Below are positions 1 through 14,850 of a stretch of DNA of 64,000 nt, piece by piece; positions within the stretch are counted from its first letter, which is position 1; each line of letters opens with the position of its first letter. Origin of the DNA: Larix kaempferi. Lineage: Eukaryota; Streptophyta; Pinopsida; Pinales; Pinaceae. The position numbers were made by a program, and so were the translations under genes. Location: the NCBI GenBank assembly GCA_027924585.1, contig BSBM01000200.1:3690427-3754426 (forward strand), given 5' to 3'. The notes beneath the pieces were generated by a model. The model did no database searches, had not been told where the DNA came from, and saw only the letters and a program-made list of their open reading frames with translations.

Positions 1-127
1 ATGCACATTCTACGTAACAACGACTTTCTATAGTTTGCGCATGCGTCTGGAAATAAGAAAAGCTTACTTCCCCCCGTTTTTTAAAATCACAACATCTAGA
101 AGGTTTACATGATTTCTTAAAAAACAT

Positions 128-1018
128 GAGTTTTTAGAAAATGTGATTTATTTCATAAATGGAATCAACAAAATATGCACATTCTACGTCATAACGACTT
201 TCTATAGTTTGCGCATGCGTCCAGAAATAAGAAAAGCTTACTTTCCCCCGTTTTTTAAAATCACAACTTCTAGAAGGTTTACATGATTTCTTAAAAAACA
301 CGAGTTTTTAGAAAATGTGATTTATTTCATAAATGGAATCAACAAAGTATGCACATTCTATGTCATAACGACTTTCTGTAGTCTGTGCATGCATAATCTA
401 TGCACATTCTACGTAATAACAACTTTCTATAGTTTGCGCATGCGTCCGGAAATAAGAAAAGCTTAATCCCCCCCGTTTTTTAAACTCACAACTTCTAGAA
501 GGTTTACATGATTTCTTAAAAAACACGAGTTTTTAGAAAATGTGATTTATTTCATAAATGGAATCAACAAAGTATGCACATTCTAGGTCATATCGACCTT
601 CTATAGTTTCCGCATGTGTCCGGAAATAAGAAAAGCTTACTTCCCCCCATTTTTTAAAATCACAACTTCTAGAAGGTTTACATGATTTCTTAAAAAACAC
701 GAGTTTTTAGAAAATGTGATTTATTTCATAACTGGAATCAACAAAGTATGCACATTCTATGTCATAACGACTTTCGCTAGTTTGCGCATGCGTAAACTAT
801 GCACATTCTACGTCATAACGACTTTCTATACTTTGCGCATGCGTCCGGATAATAAGAAAAGCTTACTTCCCCACGTTTTTTAAAATCACAGCTTCCAGAA
901 GGTTTACATGATTTCTTAAAAAACACGAGTTTTTAGAAAATGTGATTTATTTCATAAATGGAATCAACAAAGTATGCACATTTTATCTCATGACGACTTT
1001 CTATAGTCTGCGCATGCA
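128..1018 (+). repeat. Segmental duplication within the array, copy 1 (partner 4701-5592)
   Basis: This stretch of about four monomers reappears at 4701-5592 at an offset of 4,573-4,574 bp. Shared private variants show the relation: a monomer with CATAACTGG and TTCGCTAG, an added base in GGATAATAAG, and the rare TTTTATCTCATGACGAC at 981 and 5555. A few substitutions separate the copies. At its right end the similarity stops inside the GCGCATGC palindrome core near 1010-1018. Confidence 0.85.
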
Positions 1019-4000
1019 CAAACTATGCACATTCTACGTAATAACGACTTTCTATAGTTTGCGCATGAGTTCGGAAATAAGAAAAGCTTACTTCCCCCCG
1101 TTTTTTAAAATCACCACTTCTAGAAGGTTTACATGATTTCTTAAAAAACACGAGTTTTTAGAAAAATGTGATTTATTTCGTAAATGGAATCAACAAAGTA
1201 TGCACATTCTATGTCATAACGACTTTCGATAGTTTGCGCATGCGCAAACTATGCACATTCTACGTAATAACGATTTTCTATACTTTGCGCATGCGTCCGG
1301 AAATAAGAAAAGCTTACTTTCCCCCTTTTTTTAAATTCACGGCTTCTAAAAGGTTTACATGATTTCTTAAAGAACACGAGTTTTTAGAAAATGTGATTTG
1401 TTTAATAAATGGAATCAACAAAGTATGCACATTCTATGTCATAACGACTTTCTGTAGTCTGCGCATGCGCAAACTATGCACATTCTACGTTATAACGACT
1501 TTCTATAGTCTGCGCATGCGTCCGGAAATAAGAAAAGCTTACTTCCCCCCGTTTTTTAAAATCACAGCTTCTAGAAGGTTTACATGATTTCTTAAAAAAC
1601 ACGAGTTTTTAGAAAATGTGATTTATTTCATAAATGGAATCAACAAAGTATGCACATTCTATGTCATAACGACTTTCTATAGTTTGCGCATGCGGAAACT
1701 ATGCACATTCTACGTTATAACAAGTTTCTATAGTTTGGGCATGTGTCCAGAAATAAGAAAATCTTACATCCCCCCATTTTTTAAAATCACAACTTCTAGA
1801 AGGTTTACATGATTTCTTAAAAAACACGAGTTTTTAGAAAATGTGATTTATTTCGTAAATGGAATCAATAAAGTTTGCACATTCTATGTCATAACGACTT
1901 TCGATAGTTTGCGCATGCGGAAACTATGCACATTCTACATAATAACGACTTTATATAGTTTGCGCATGCGTCCGGAAATAAGAAAAGCTAACTTCCCCCC
2001 GTTTGTTAAAATCACAACTTCTAGAAGGTTTACATGATTTCTTAGAAAACACGAGTTTTAAAAAAATGTGATTTATTTCATAAATGGAATCAACAAAGTA
2101 TGCACATTCTATGTCATATAGACTTTCTGTAGTCTGCGCATGCGCAAACTATGCACATTCTACGTAATAACGACTTTCTATAGTTTGTGCATGCGTCCGG
2201 AAATAAGAAAAGCTAACTTCCCCCCGTTTTTTAAAATCACAACTTCTAGAAGGTTTACATGATTTCTTAGAAATCACGAGTTTTTTAAAAAATTTATTTA
2301 TTTCATAAATGGAATCAACAATGTATGCACATTCTATGTCATATAGACTTTCTGTAGTCTGCGCATCCGCAAACTATGCACATTCTACGTAATAACGACT
2401 TTCTATAGTTTGCGCATCCGTCTGGAAATAAGAAAAGCTTACTTCCCCCCGTTTTTTAAAATCACAACTTCTAGAAGGTTTACATGATTTCTTAGAAAAC
2501 ACGAGTTTTTAGAAAATGTGATTTATTTCATAAATGGAATCAACAAAGTATGCACATTCTACGTCATAACGACTTTCTATCGTTTGCGCATGCGTCCGGA
2601 AATAAGAAAAGCTTACTTCCCCCCGTTTTTTAAAATCACAGCTTCTAGAAGGTTTACATGATTTCTTAAAAAACATGAGTTTTTAGAAAATGTGATTTAT
2701 TTCATAAATGGAATAAACAAAGTATGCACATTCTATGTCATAACGACTTTCTGTAGTTTGCGCATTCGTAAACTATGCACATTCTACGTAATAATGACTT
2801 TCTATAGTTTGCGCATGCTTCCGGAAATAAGAAAAGCTTACTTCCCCCCGTTTTTTAAAATGACAACTTCTAGAAGGTTTACATGATTTCTTAAACAACA
2901 CGAGTTTTTAGAAAATGTGATTTATTTCTTAAATGGAATCAACAAAGTATGCACATTCTATGTCATAACGACTTTCGATAGTTTGTGCATGCTGAAACTA
3001 TGCACATTCTACGTAATACCGACTTTCTATAGTTTGCGCATGCGTCCGGAAATAAGAAAAGCTTACTTCACCCCGTTTTCTAAAATACAACTTCTAGAAG
3101 GTTTACATGATTTCTTAAAGAACACGAGTTTTTAGAAAATGTGATTTATTTCATAAATGGAATCAACAAACTATGCACATTCTATGTCATAACGACTTTC
3201 GATAGTCTGCACATGCGCAAACTATGCACATTCTACGTAATAACGACTTTCTATAGTTTGGGCATGCGTCCGGAAATAAGAAAAGCTTACATCCCCCCTT
3301 TTTTTAAATTCACGGCTTCTAGAAGGTTTACATGATTTCTTATTGAACATGAGTTTTTAGAAAATGTGATTTATTTCATAAATGGAATCAACAAAGTATT
3401 CACATTCTATGTCATAACGAATTTCTGTAGTCTGTGCATGCGCAAACTATGCACATTCTATGTAATAACGACTTTCTATAGTTTGCACATGCGTCCAGAA
3501 ATAAGAAAAACTTACTTCCCCCCGTTTTTTAAAATCATAACTTCTAGAAGGTTTACCTGATTTCTTAGAAAACACGAGTTTTTAAAAAATGTGATTTATT
3601 TCATAAATGGAATCAACAAAGTATGCACATTCTATGTCAGAACGACTTTTTGTAGTTTGCGCATGCGCAAACTATCCACATTCTACGTAATAACGACTTT
3701 CGATAGTTTGCGCATGCTTCCGGAAATAAGAAAAGTTTACTTCCCCCCGTTTTTTAAAATCACAACTTCTAGAAGGTTTAGATGATTTCTTAAAAAACAC
3801 GAGTTTTTAGAAAATGTGATTTATTTCGTAAATGGAATCAACAAAGTATGCACATTCTCTGTCATAACTACTTTCGATAGTTTGCGCATGCGCAAACAAT
3901 GCACATTCTACGTAATAACGATTTTCTATACTTTGCGCATGCGTCCGGAAATAAGAAAAGCTTACTTGCCCCCTTTTTTTAAATTCACAGCTTCTAGAAG

Positions 4001-4700
4001 GTTTACATGATTTCTTAAAAGACACGAGTTTTTAAAAAATGTGATTTATTTCATAAATGGAATCAACAAACTATGCACATTCTATGTCATAATGACTTTC
4101 GATAGTTTGCGCATGCGCAAACTATGCACATTCTACGTAATAACGAGTTTCTATACTTTGCGCATGCGTCCGGAAATAAGAAAAGCTTACTTCCCCGCTT
4201 TTTATAAATTCACAGCTTCTAGAAGGTTTACATGATTTCTTAAAGAACATGAGTTTTTAGAAAATGTGATTTATTTCATAAATGGAATCAACAAAGTATG
4301 CACATTCTATGTCATAACGACTTTCTGTAGTCTGCGCATGCACAAACTATGCACATTCTACGTAATAACGACTTTCTATAGTTTGCGCATGCGTCCGGAA
4401 ATAAGAAAAGCTTACTTCCCCCCGTTTTTTAAAATCACAACTTCTAGAAAGTTTACATGATTTCTTAGAAAACACTAGTTTTTAAAAAATGTGATTTATT
4501 TCATCAATGGAATCAACAAAGTATGCACATTCTATGTCATAACAACTTTCTGTAGTCTGTGCATGCGCAAACTATGCACATTCTACGTAATAACGACTTT
4601 CTATAGTTTGCACATGCGTCCGGAAATAAGAAAAGCTTACTTCCCCCCGTTTTTTAAAATCACAACTTCTAGAAGGTTTACATGATTTCTTAAAAAACAT

Positions 4701-5592
4701 GAGTTTTTAGAAAATGTGATTTATTTCATAAATGGAATCAACAAAATATGCACATTCTACGTCATAACGACTTTCTATAGTTTGCGCATGCGTCCAGAAA
4801 TAAGAAAAGCTTACTTTCCCCCGTTTTTTAAAATCACAACTTCTAGAAGGTTTACATGATTTCTTAAAAAACACAAGTTTTTAGAACATGTGATTTATTT
4901 CATAAATGGAATCAACAAAGTATGCACATTCTATGTCATAACGACTTTCTGTAGTCTGTGCATACACAATCTATGCACATTCTAGGTAATAACAACTTTC
5001 TATAGTTTGCGCATGCGTCCGGAAATAAGAAAAGCTTAATCCCCCCCGTTTTTTAAACTCACAACTTCTACAAGGTTTACATGATTTCTTAAAAAACACG
5101 AGTTTTTTAGAAAATGTGATCTATTTCATAAATGGAATCAACAAAGTATGCACATTCTAGGTCATATTGACCTTCTATAGTTTCCGCATGTGTCCGGAAA
5201 TAAGAAAAGCTTACTTCCCCCCATTTTTTAAAATCACAACTTCTAGAAGGTTTACATGATTTCTTAAAAAACACGAGTTTTTAGAAAATGTGATTTATTT
5301 CATAACTGGAATCAACAAAGTATGCAGATTCTATGTTATAACGACTTTCGCTAGTTTGCGCATGCGTAAACTATGCACATTCTACGTCATAACGACTTTG
5401 TATACTTTGCACATGCGTCCGGATAATAAGAAAAGCTTACTTCCCCACGTTTTTTAAAATCACAGCTTCCAGAAGGTTTACATGATTTCTTAAAAAACAC
5501 GAGTTTTTAGAAAATGTGATTTATTTCATAAATGGAATCAACAAAGTATGCATATTTTATCTCATGACGACTTTCTATAGTCTGCGCATGCG
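4701..5592 (+). repeat. Segmental duplication within the array, copy 2 (partner 128-1018)
   Basis: Matches 128-1018 at an offset of about 4,573 bp. From 5593 onward the best match switches to 2421-3110 at an offset of exactly 3,172 bp, for example 5690 with 2518, 5864 with 2692 and 6089 with 2917. Relative to the left copy, about 1.4 kb is therefore missing at the switch point. This looks like a product of unequal crossing-over. Confidence 0.8.
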
Positions 5593-8500
5593 TCTGGAAA
5601 TAAGAAAAGCTTACTTCCCCCCGTTTTTTAAAATCACAACTTCTAGAAGGTTTACATGATTTCTTAGAAAAAACTAGTTTTTAGAAAATGTGATTTATTT
5701 CATAAATGGAATCAACAAAGTATGCACATTCTACTTCATAACGAATTTCTATAGTTTGCGCATCCGTCCGGAAATAAGAAAAGCTTACTTCCCCCCGTTT
5801 TTTAAAATCACAGCTTCTAGAAGGTTTACAAGATTTCTTAAAAAACATGAGTTTTTAGAAAATGTGATTTATTTCATAAATGGAATAAACAAAGTATGCA
5901 CATTCTATGTCATAACGACTTTCTGTAGTTTGCGCATGCGTAAACTATGCACATTCTACGTAATAATGACTTTCTATAGTTTGCGCATGCTTCCGGAAAT
6001 AAGAAAAGCTTACTTCCCCCCGTTTTTTAAAATGACAACTTCTAGAAGGTTTACATGATTTCTTAAAAAACACGAGTTTTTAGAAAATGTGATTTATTTC
6101 GTAAATGGAATCAACAAAGTATGCACATTCTATGTCATAACGACTTTCGATAGTTTGCGCATGCGGAAACTATGCACATTCTACGTAAAACCGACTTTCT
6201 ATAGTTTGCGCATGCGTCCGGAAATAAGAAAAGCTTACTTCCCCGCATTTTTTAAAATCACAACTTCTAGAAGGTTTACATGATTTCTTAAAAAACACGA
6301 GTTTTTAGAAAATGTGATTTATTTCATAAATGGAATCAACAAAGTATGCACATTCTGCGTCATAACAACTTTCTATAGTTTGCGCATGCATCCGGAAATA
6401 AGAAAAGCTTACTTCCCCCCATTTTTTAAAATCACAACTTCTAGAATGTTTACATGATTTCTTAAAAAACACGAGTTTTTAGAAAATGTGATTTATTTCA
6501 TAAATGGAATCAACAAAGTATGCACATTCTATGTCATAACGACTTTTTGTAGTTTGCGTATGCGCAAACTATGCACATTCTACGTAATAACGACTTTCTA
6601 TAGTTTGTGTATGCTTCCGGAAATAAGAAAAGCTTACTTCCACCCGTTTTTTAAAATCACAACTTCTAGAAGGTTTACATGATTTCTTAAAAAACATAAG
6701 TTTTTAGAAAATGTGATTTATTTCGTAAATGGAATCAACAAACTATGCACATTCTATGTCATAATGACTTTCGATAGTTTGCGCATGCGCAAACTATGCA
6801 CATTCTACGTAATAACGACTTTCTATAGTTTGCACATGCGTCCGGAAATAAGAAAAGCTTACTTCCCCCCGTTTTTTAAAATCACAACTTCTAGAAGGTT
6901 TACATGATTTCTTAAAAAACACGAGTTTTTAGAAAATGTGATTTGTTTCATAAATGGAATCAACAAAGTATGCACATTCTATGTCATAACGACTTTCTAT
7001 ACTTTGCGCATGCGTCCGGAAATAAGAAAAGCTTACTTCCCCCCATTTTTTAAAATCACAACTTCTAGAAGGTTTACATGATTTCTTAAAAAACACGAGT
7101 TTTTAGAAAATGTGATTTATTTCATAAATGGAATCAACAAAGTATGCACATTCTACGTCATAACAACTTTCTATAGTTTGCGCATGCGTCTGGAAATAAG
7201 AAAAGCTTACTTCCGCCCATTTTTTAAAATCACAACTTCTATAATGTTTACATGATTTCTTAAAAAACACGAGTTTTTAGAAAATGTGATTTATTTCATT
7301 AATGGAATCAACAAAGTATGCACATTCTATGTCATAACGCCTTTTTGTAGTTTGCGCATGCGCAAACTATGCACATTCTACGTAATAACGACTTTCTAAG
7401 GTTTGCGCATGCTTCCGGAAATAAGAAAAGCTTACTTTCCCCCGTTTTTTAAAATCACAACTTCTAGAAGGTTTACATGATTTCTTAAAAAACATAAGTT
7501 TTTTGAAAATGTGATTTATTTCGTAAATGGAATCAACAAACTATGCACATTCTATGTCATAATGACTTTCGATAGTTTACGCATGCGCAAACTATGCACA
7601 TTCTACGTAATAACGAGTTTCTATACTTTGCGCATGCGTCCAGAAATAAGAAAAGCTTACTTCCCCCCTTTTTTTAAATTCACAGCTTCTAGAAGGTTTA
7701 CATGTTTTCTTAAAGAACATGAGTTTTTAGAAAATGTGATTTATTTCATAAATGGAATCAACAAAGTATGCACATTCTATGTCATAACGACTTTCTGTAG
7801 TCTGCGCATGCGCAAACTATGCACATTCTACGTAATAACAACTTTCTATAGTTTGCAAATGCGTCCGGAAATAAGAAAAGCTTACTTCCCCCCGTTTTTT
7901 AAAATCACAACTTCTAGAAAGTTTACATGATTTCTTAGAAAACACGAGTTTTTAAAAAATGTGATTTATTTCATCAATGGAATCAACAAAGTATGCACAT
8001 TCTATGTCATAACGACTTTCTCTAGTCTGCACATGCGCAAACTATGCACATTCTACGTAATAACGACTTTCTATAGTTTGCGGATGCGTCCGGAAATAAG
8101 AAAAGCTTACTTTCCCCCGTTTTTTAAAATCACAACTTCTAGAAGGTTTACATGATTTCTTAAAAAACACGAGTTTTTAAAAAATGTAATTTGTTTCATA
8201 AATGGAATCAACAAAGTATGCACATTCTACGTCATAACGACTTTCTATAGTTTGCGCATGCGTCCGGAAATAAGAAAAGCTTACTTCCCCCCATATTTTA
8301 AAATCACAACTTCTAGAATGTTTACATGATTTCTTAAAAAATACGAGTTTTTAGAAAATGTGATTTATTTCATAAATGTAATCAACAAAGTATGCACATT
8401 CTATGTCATAATGACTTTTTGTAGTTTGCGCATGCGCAAACTATGCACATTCTACGTAATAACGACTTTCTATAGTTTGCGCATGCTTCCGAAAATAAGA

Positions 8501-11500
8501 AAAGCTTACTTCCCCCCGTTTTTTAAAATCACAACTTCTAGAAGGTTTACAAGATTTCTTAAAAAACATGAGTTTTTAGAAAATGTGATTTATTTCATAA
8601 ATGGAATCAACAAACTATGCACATTCTATGTCATAACGACTTTCGATAGTTTGCGCATGCGAAACTATGCACATTCTACGTAATAACGACTTTCTATACT
8701 TTGCGCATGCATCCGGAAAAAAGAAAAGCTTACTTCCCCCCTTTTTTTAAATTCACAGCTTCTAGAAGGTTTACATGATTTCTTAAAGAACATGATTTTT
8801 TAGAAAATGTTAATTATTTCATAAATGGAATCAACAAAGTATGCACATTCCATGTCATAACGACTTTCTGTAGTCTGCGCATGCGCAAACTATGCACATT
8901 CTACGTAATAAGGACTTTCTATAGTTTGCGCATGCGTCCGGAAATAAGAAAAGCTTACTTCCCCCCGTTTTTTAGAATCACAACTTCTAGAAGGTTTACA
9001 TGATTTCTTAAAAAACACGAGTTTTTAGAAAATGTGATTTGTTTCATAAATGGAATCAACAAAGTATGCACATTCTACGTCATAACGACTTTCTATAGTT
9101 TGCGCATGCGTCCGGAAATAAGAAAAGCTTACTTCCCCCCGTTTTTTAAAATCACAACTTCTAGAAGGTTTACATGATTTCTTAAAAAACATGAGTTTTT
9201 AGAAAATGTGATTTATTTCGTAAATGGATTCAACAAACTATGCACATTCTATGTCATAACAACTTTCGATAGTTTGCGCATGCGCAAACTATGCACATTC
9301 TACGTAATAAGGATTTTCTATACTTTGCGCATGTGTCCGGAAAAAAGAAAAGCTTACTTCCCCCGTTTTTTTAAATTCCTAGCTTCTAGAAGGTTTACAT
9401 GATTTCTTAAAAAACACGAGTTTTTAGAAAATGTGATTTATTTAATAAATGGAATCAACAAAGTATGCACATTCTATGTCATAACGAATTTATGTAGTCT
9501 GCGCATGCGCAAACTTTGCACATTCTACGTAATAACGACTTTCTATAGTTTGCGCATGCGTCTGGAAATAAGAAAAGTTTACCTCCCCCTATTTTTTAAA
9601 ATCACAACTTCTAGAAGGTTTACATGATTTCTTAGAAAACACCAGTTTTTAGAAAATGTTATTTATTTCATAAATGGAATCAACAAAGTATGCACATTCT
9701 ATGTCATAACGACTTTCGATAGTTTGCGCATACGCAAACTATGGACATTCTACGTAAGAACGACTTTCTATACTTTGCACATGCATCCGGAAATAAGAAA
9801 AGATTACTTCCCCCCTTTTTTTAAATTCACAGCTTCTAGAAGGTTTACATGATTTCTTAAAGAACATCAGTTTTTAGAAAATGTGATTTATTTCATAAAT
9901 GGAATCAACAAAGTATGCACATTCTATGTCATAACGACTTTCTGTAGTCTGCGCATGCGCAAAATATGCACATTCTACGTAATAACGACTTTCTATAGTT
10001 TGCGCATGCGTCCGGAAATACGAAAAGCTTACTTCCCCCCTTTTTTTAAATTCCCAGCTTCTAGAAGTTTTACATGATTTCTTAAAAAACACGAGTTTTT
10101 AGAAAATGTGATTTATTTCATAAATGGAATCAACAAAGTATGCACATTCTATCTCATAACGACTTTCTATAGTTTACGCATATGTCTGGAAATAAGAAGA
10201 GCTTACTTCCCCCCGTTTTTTAAAATCAAAACTTCTAGAAGGTTTACATGATTTCTTAAAAAACACGAGTTTTTAGAAAATATGATTTATTTCATAAATG
10301 GAATCAACAAATTATGCACATTCTACGTCATAACGACTTTCTATAGTCTGTGCATGCGTCCGGAAATAAGAAAAGCTTACTTCCCCCCATTTTTTAAAAT
10401 CACAACTTCTAGAAGGTTTACATGATTTCTTAAAAAACACGATTTTTTAGAAAATGTGATTTATTTCGTAAATGGAATCAACAAAGTATGCACATTATAT
10501 GTCATAACGACTTTCGATAGTTTGCGCATGCGCAAACTATGCGCATTGTACGTAATAACGACTTTCTAAAATTTCCGCATGCGTCCGGAAATAATTAAAG
10601 CTTACTTCCCCCCTTTTTCAAAATTCACATCTTCTAGAAGGTTTACATGATTTCTTAAAAATAACTAGTTTTTAGAAAATGTGATTTATTTCATAAATGG
10701 AATCAACAAAGTATTCACATTCTATGTCATAACGACTTTCGATAGTTTGCGCATGCGCAAAGTATGCTCATTGTACGTAATAACGACTTTCTATACTTTG
10801 CGCATGCGTCCGGAAATAAGAAAAGCTTACTTCCCCCCTTTTTTTAAATTCATAGCTTCTAGAATGTTTACATGATTTCTTAAAAAACACGAGTTTTTAG
10901 AAAATGTGATTTATTTCATAAATGGAATCAAGAAAGTATGCACATTCTATGTCATAACGACTTTCTGTAGTTTGCGCATGCGCAAACTATGCACATTCTA
11001 CGTAATAACGACTTTCTATAGTTTGCGCATGCTTCCGGAAATAAGAAAAGCTTAGTTCCCCCCGTTTTTTAAAGTCACAACTTCTAGAAGGTTTACATGA
11101 TTTCTTAAAAAACACGAGTTTTTAGAAAACCTGATTTATTTCATAAATGGAATTAACAAAGTATGCACATTCTACGTCATAAGGACTTTCTATAGTTTGC
11201 GCATGCGTCCAGAAATAAGAAAAGCTTACTTACCCCCGTTTTTTAAAATCATAGCTTCTATAATGTTTACATGAATTCTTAAAAAACACGAGTTTTTAGA
11301 AAGTATGATTTATTTCATAAATGGAATCAACAAACTATGCACATTCTATGTCATAACGACTTTCGATAGTTTGCGCATGCGCAAACTATGCACATTCTAC
11401 GTAATAACGACTTTGTATATTTTGCGCATGCGTCCGAAAATAAGAAAAGCTTACTTCCCCCTTTTTTTAAATTCACAGCTTCTAGAAGGTTTACATGATT

Positions 11501-14500
11501 TCTTAAAGAACATGAGTTTTTAGAAAATGTGATTTATTTCATAAATGGAGTCAACAAAGTATGCACATTCTATGTCATAACGACTTTCTGTAGTTTGCGC
11601 ATGCGCAAACTATGCACATTCTACGTAATAATGACTTTCTATAGTTTGCGCATGCTTCCGGAAATAAGAAAAGCTTACTTCCCCCCGTTTTTCAAAATCA
11701 CAACTTCTAGAAGGTTTAGATGATTTCTTAAAAAACACGAGTTTTTAGAAAATGTGATTTATTTCATAAATGGAATCAACAAAGTATGCACATTCTATGT
11801 CATAACGACTTTCGATAGCTTGAGCATTCGCAAACTATGCACATTCTACGTAATAATGAATTTCTATACTTTGCGCATGCGTCCGGAAATAAGAAAAGCT
11901 TACTTCCCCCCTTTTTTTAAATTCACAGTTTCTAGAAGGTTTACATGATTTCGTAAAAAACAGGAGTTTTTAAAAAAAGGGATTTATTTCATAAATGGAA
12001 TCAACAAAGTATGCACATTCTATGTCATAAGGACTTTCTGTAGTCTGTGCATGCGCAAAGTATGGACATTCTACGTAATAAAGTCTTTCTATAGTTTGCG
12101 CATGCGTCCGGAAATAAGAAAACCTTACTTCCCCCCATTTTTTAAAATCACAACTTCTAGAAGGTTTACATGATTTCTTAAAAAACAAGATCTTTAGAAA
12201 ATGTGATTTATTTCATAAATGGAATCAAAAAATTATGCACATTCTATGTCATAACGACTTTCGATAGTTTGCGCATGCGCAAACTATGCACATTCTACGT
12301 AATAACAACTTTCTACACTTTGCGCATGCGTCCGGAAATAAAAAAAACTTACTTCCCCCATTTTTTTAAATTCACAGCTTCTAGAAGGTTTACATGATTT
12401 CTTAAAGAACATGAGTTTTTAGAAAATGTGATTTATTTCATAAATGGAACCAACAAAGTATGCACATTCTATGTCATAACGACTTTCTGTAGTTTGCGCA
12501 TGCGCAAACTATGCACATTCTACGTAATAACAACTTTCTATAGTTTGCGCATGCGTCCGGAAATAAGGAAAGCTTACTTCCCCCCTTTTTTTAAATTCAC
12601 AGCTTCTAGAAGGTTTACATGATTTCTTAAAAAAAATGATTTTTTAGAAAATATGATTTATTTCATAAATGGAATCAACAAATTATGCACATTCTATGTC
12701 ATAACGACTGTCTATAGCTTGCGCATGCGTCCGGAAATAAGAAAAGCTTACTTCCCCCCGTTTTTTAAAATCACAACTTCTAGAAGGTTTACATGATTTC
12801 TTAAAAAACACAAGATTTTAGAAAATGTGATTTATTTCGTAAATGCAATCAACAAAGTATACACATTCTATGTCATAACGACTTTTTGTAGTTTGCGCAT
12901 GCGCAACCTATGCACATTCTTCGTAATAACGACTTTCTATAGTTTGCGCATGCTTCCGAAAATAAGAAAAGCTTACTTCCCCCCGTTTTTTAAAATCACA
13001 ACTTCTAAAAGGTTTACATGATTTCTTAAAAAACATGAGTTTTTAGAAAAAGTGATTTATTTCATAAATGGAATCAACAAACTATGCACATTCTATGTCA
13101 TAACAACTTTCGATAGTTTGCGCATGCGCAAACTATGCACATTCTACCTAATAACGACTTTCTACACTTTGCGCATGCGTCCGCAAATAAGAAAAACTTA
13201 CTTCCCCCCTTTTTTTAAATTCACAGCTTCTAGAAGGTTTACATGATTTCTTAAAGAACATGAGTTTTTAGAAAATGTGATTTATTTCATAAATGGACTC
13301 AACAAAGTGTGCACATTGTATGTCATAACGACTTTCTGTAGTTTGCGCATGCGCAAACTATGCACATTCTACGTAATAACAACTTTCTATAGTTTGCTCA
13401 TGCGTCCGGAAATAAGAAAAGCTTACTTCCCCCCTTTTGTTAAATTCACAGCTTCTAGAAGGTTTACATGATTTCTTAAAAAACACGAGTTTTTAAAAAA
13501 TGTGATTTATTTCATAAATGGAATCAACAAAGTATGCACATTCTATGTCATAATAACTTTCTGTAGTCTGCGCGTGCGCAAACTATGCACATTCTACGTA
13601 ATAACGACTTTCTGTAGTTTGCACATGCTTCCGGAAATAAGAAAAGCTTACTTCGCCCCGTTTTTAAAAACACAACTTCTAGAAGGTGAACATGATTTCT
13701 TAGAAAACACGAGTTTTTAAAAAATGTGATTTATTTCATAAATGGAATCAACAAAGTATGCACATTCTATGTCATAACGACATTCTGTAGTCTGTGCATG
13801 CGCAAACTATGCATATTCTACGTAATAACGACTTTCTATAGTTTGCACATGCGTCCGGAAATAAGAAAAGCTTACTTCCCCCCGTTTTTTAAAATCACAA
13901 CTTCTAGAAGGTTTACATGATTTCTTAAAAAACATGAGTTTTTAGAAAATGTGATTTATTTCGTAAATGGAATCAACAAACTATGCACATTTTATGTCAT
14001 AACGACTTTCGATAGTTTGCGCATGCGCAAACTATGCACATTCTACCTAATAACTACTTTCTATACTTTGCGCATGCTTTCGGAAATAAGAAAAGCTTAC
14101 TTCCCCCCTTTTTTTAAATTCACAGCTTCTAGAAGGTTTACATGATTTCTTAAAAAAAACGATTTTTTAGAAAATGTGATTTATTTCATAAATGGAATCA
14201 ACAAATTATGCACATTCTATGTCATAACGACTTTCTATAGTTTGCGCATGCGTCCGGAAATAAGAAAAGCTTACTTCCCCCCGTTTTTTAAAATCACAAC
14301 TTCTAGAAGGTTTACATGATTTCTTAAAAAACACGAGTTTTTAGAAAATGTGATTTATTTCGTAAATGCAATCAACAAAGTATACACATTCTATGTCATA
14401 ACGACTTTTTGTAGTTTGCGCATGCGCAAACTATGAACATTCTTCGTAATAACGACTTTCCATAGTTTGCGCATGCTTCCGAAAATAAGAAAAGCTTACT

Positions 14501-14574
14501 TCCCGCCGTTTTTTAAAATCACAACTTCTAGAAGGTTTATATGATTTCTTAAAAAACATGAGTTTTTAGAAAAT

Positions 14575-14850
14575 GTGATTTATTTCGTAAATGGAATCAA
14601 CAAAGTATGCACATTCTATTTCATAACGACTTTCGATAGTTTGCGCATGCAGAAACTATGCACATTCTATGTCATAACGACTTTCTGTAGTTTGCGCATG
14701 CGCAAACTATGCACATTCTACGTAATAACAACTTTCTATAGTTTGCGCATGCGTCCGGAAATAAGAAAAGCTTACTTCCCCCCTTTTTTTAAATTCACAG
14801 CTTCTAGAAGGTGTACATGATTTCTTAGAAAACACGAGTTTTTAAAAAAT
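14575..14850 (+). repeat. 276-bp satellite monomer with three 51-bp modules
   Basis: The distance from this monomer start to the next is 276 bp, which is 225 plus 51. Three consecutive modules beginning with GCACATTCTA are visible instead of one (174-bp monomers) or two (225-bp monomers). The first module is B-like (TTCGATAGTTTG) and the following two are A-like. It completes the 174/225/276 length series and shows that the 51-bp module itself gains and loses copies. Confidence 0.9.

Noticed and set aside
942-1136. About 120 open frames of 64 codons (and minus-strand frames of 72 codons) throughout the array
   Set aside because: They repeat with the satellite unit, open with GTG (not a usual plant nuclear start), lack any known domain, and follow from unit lengths that are multiples of three.
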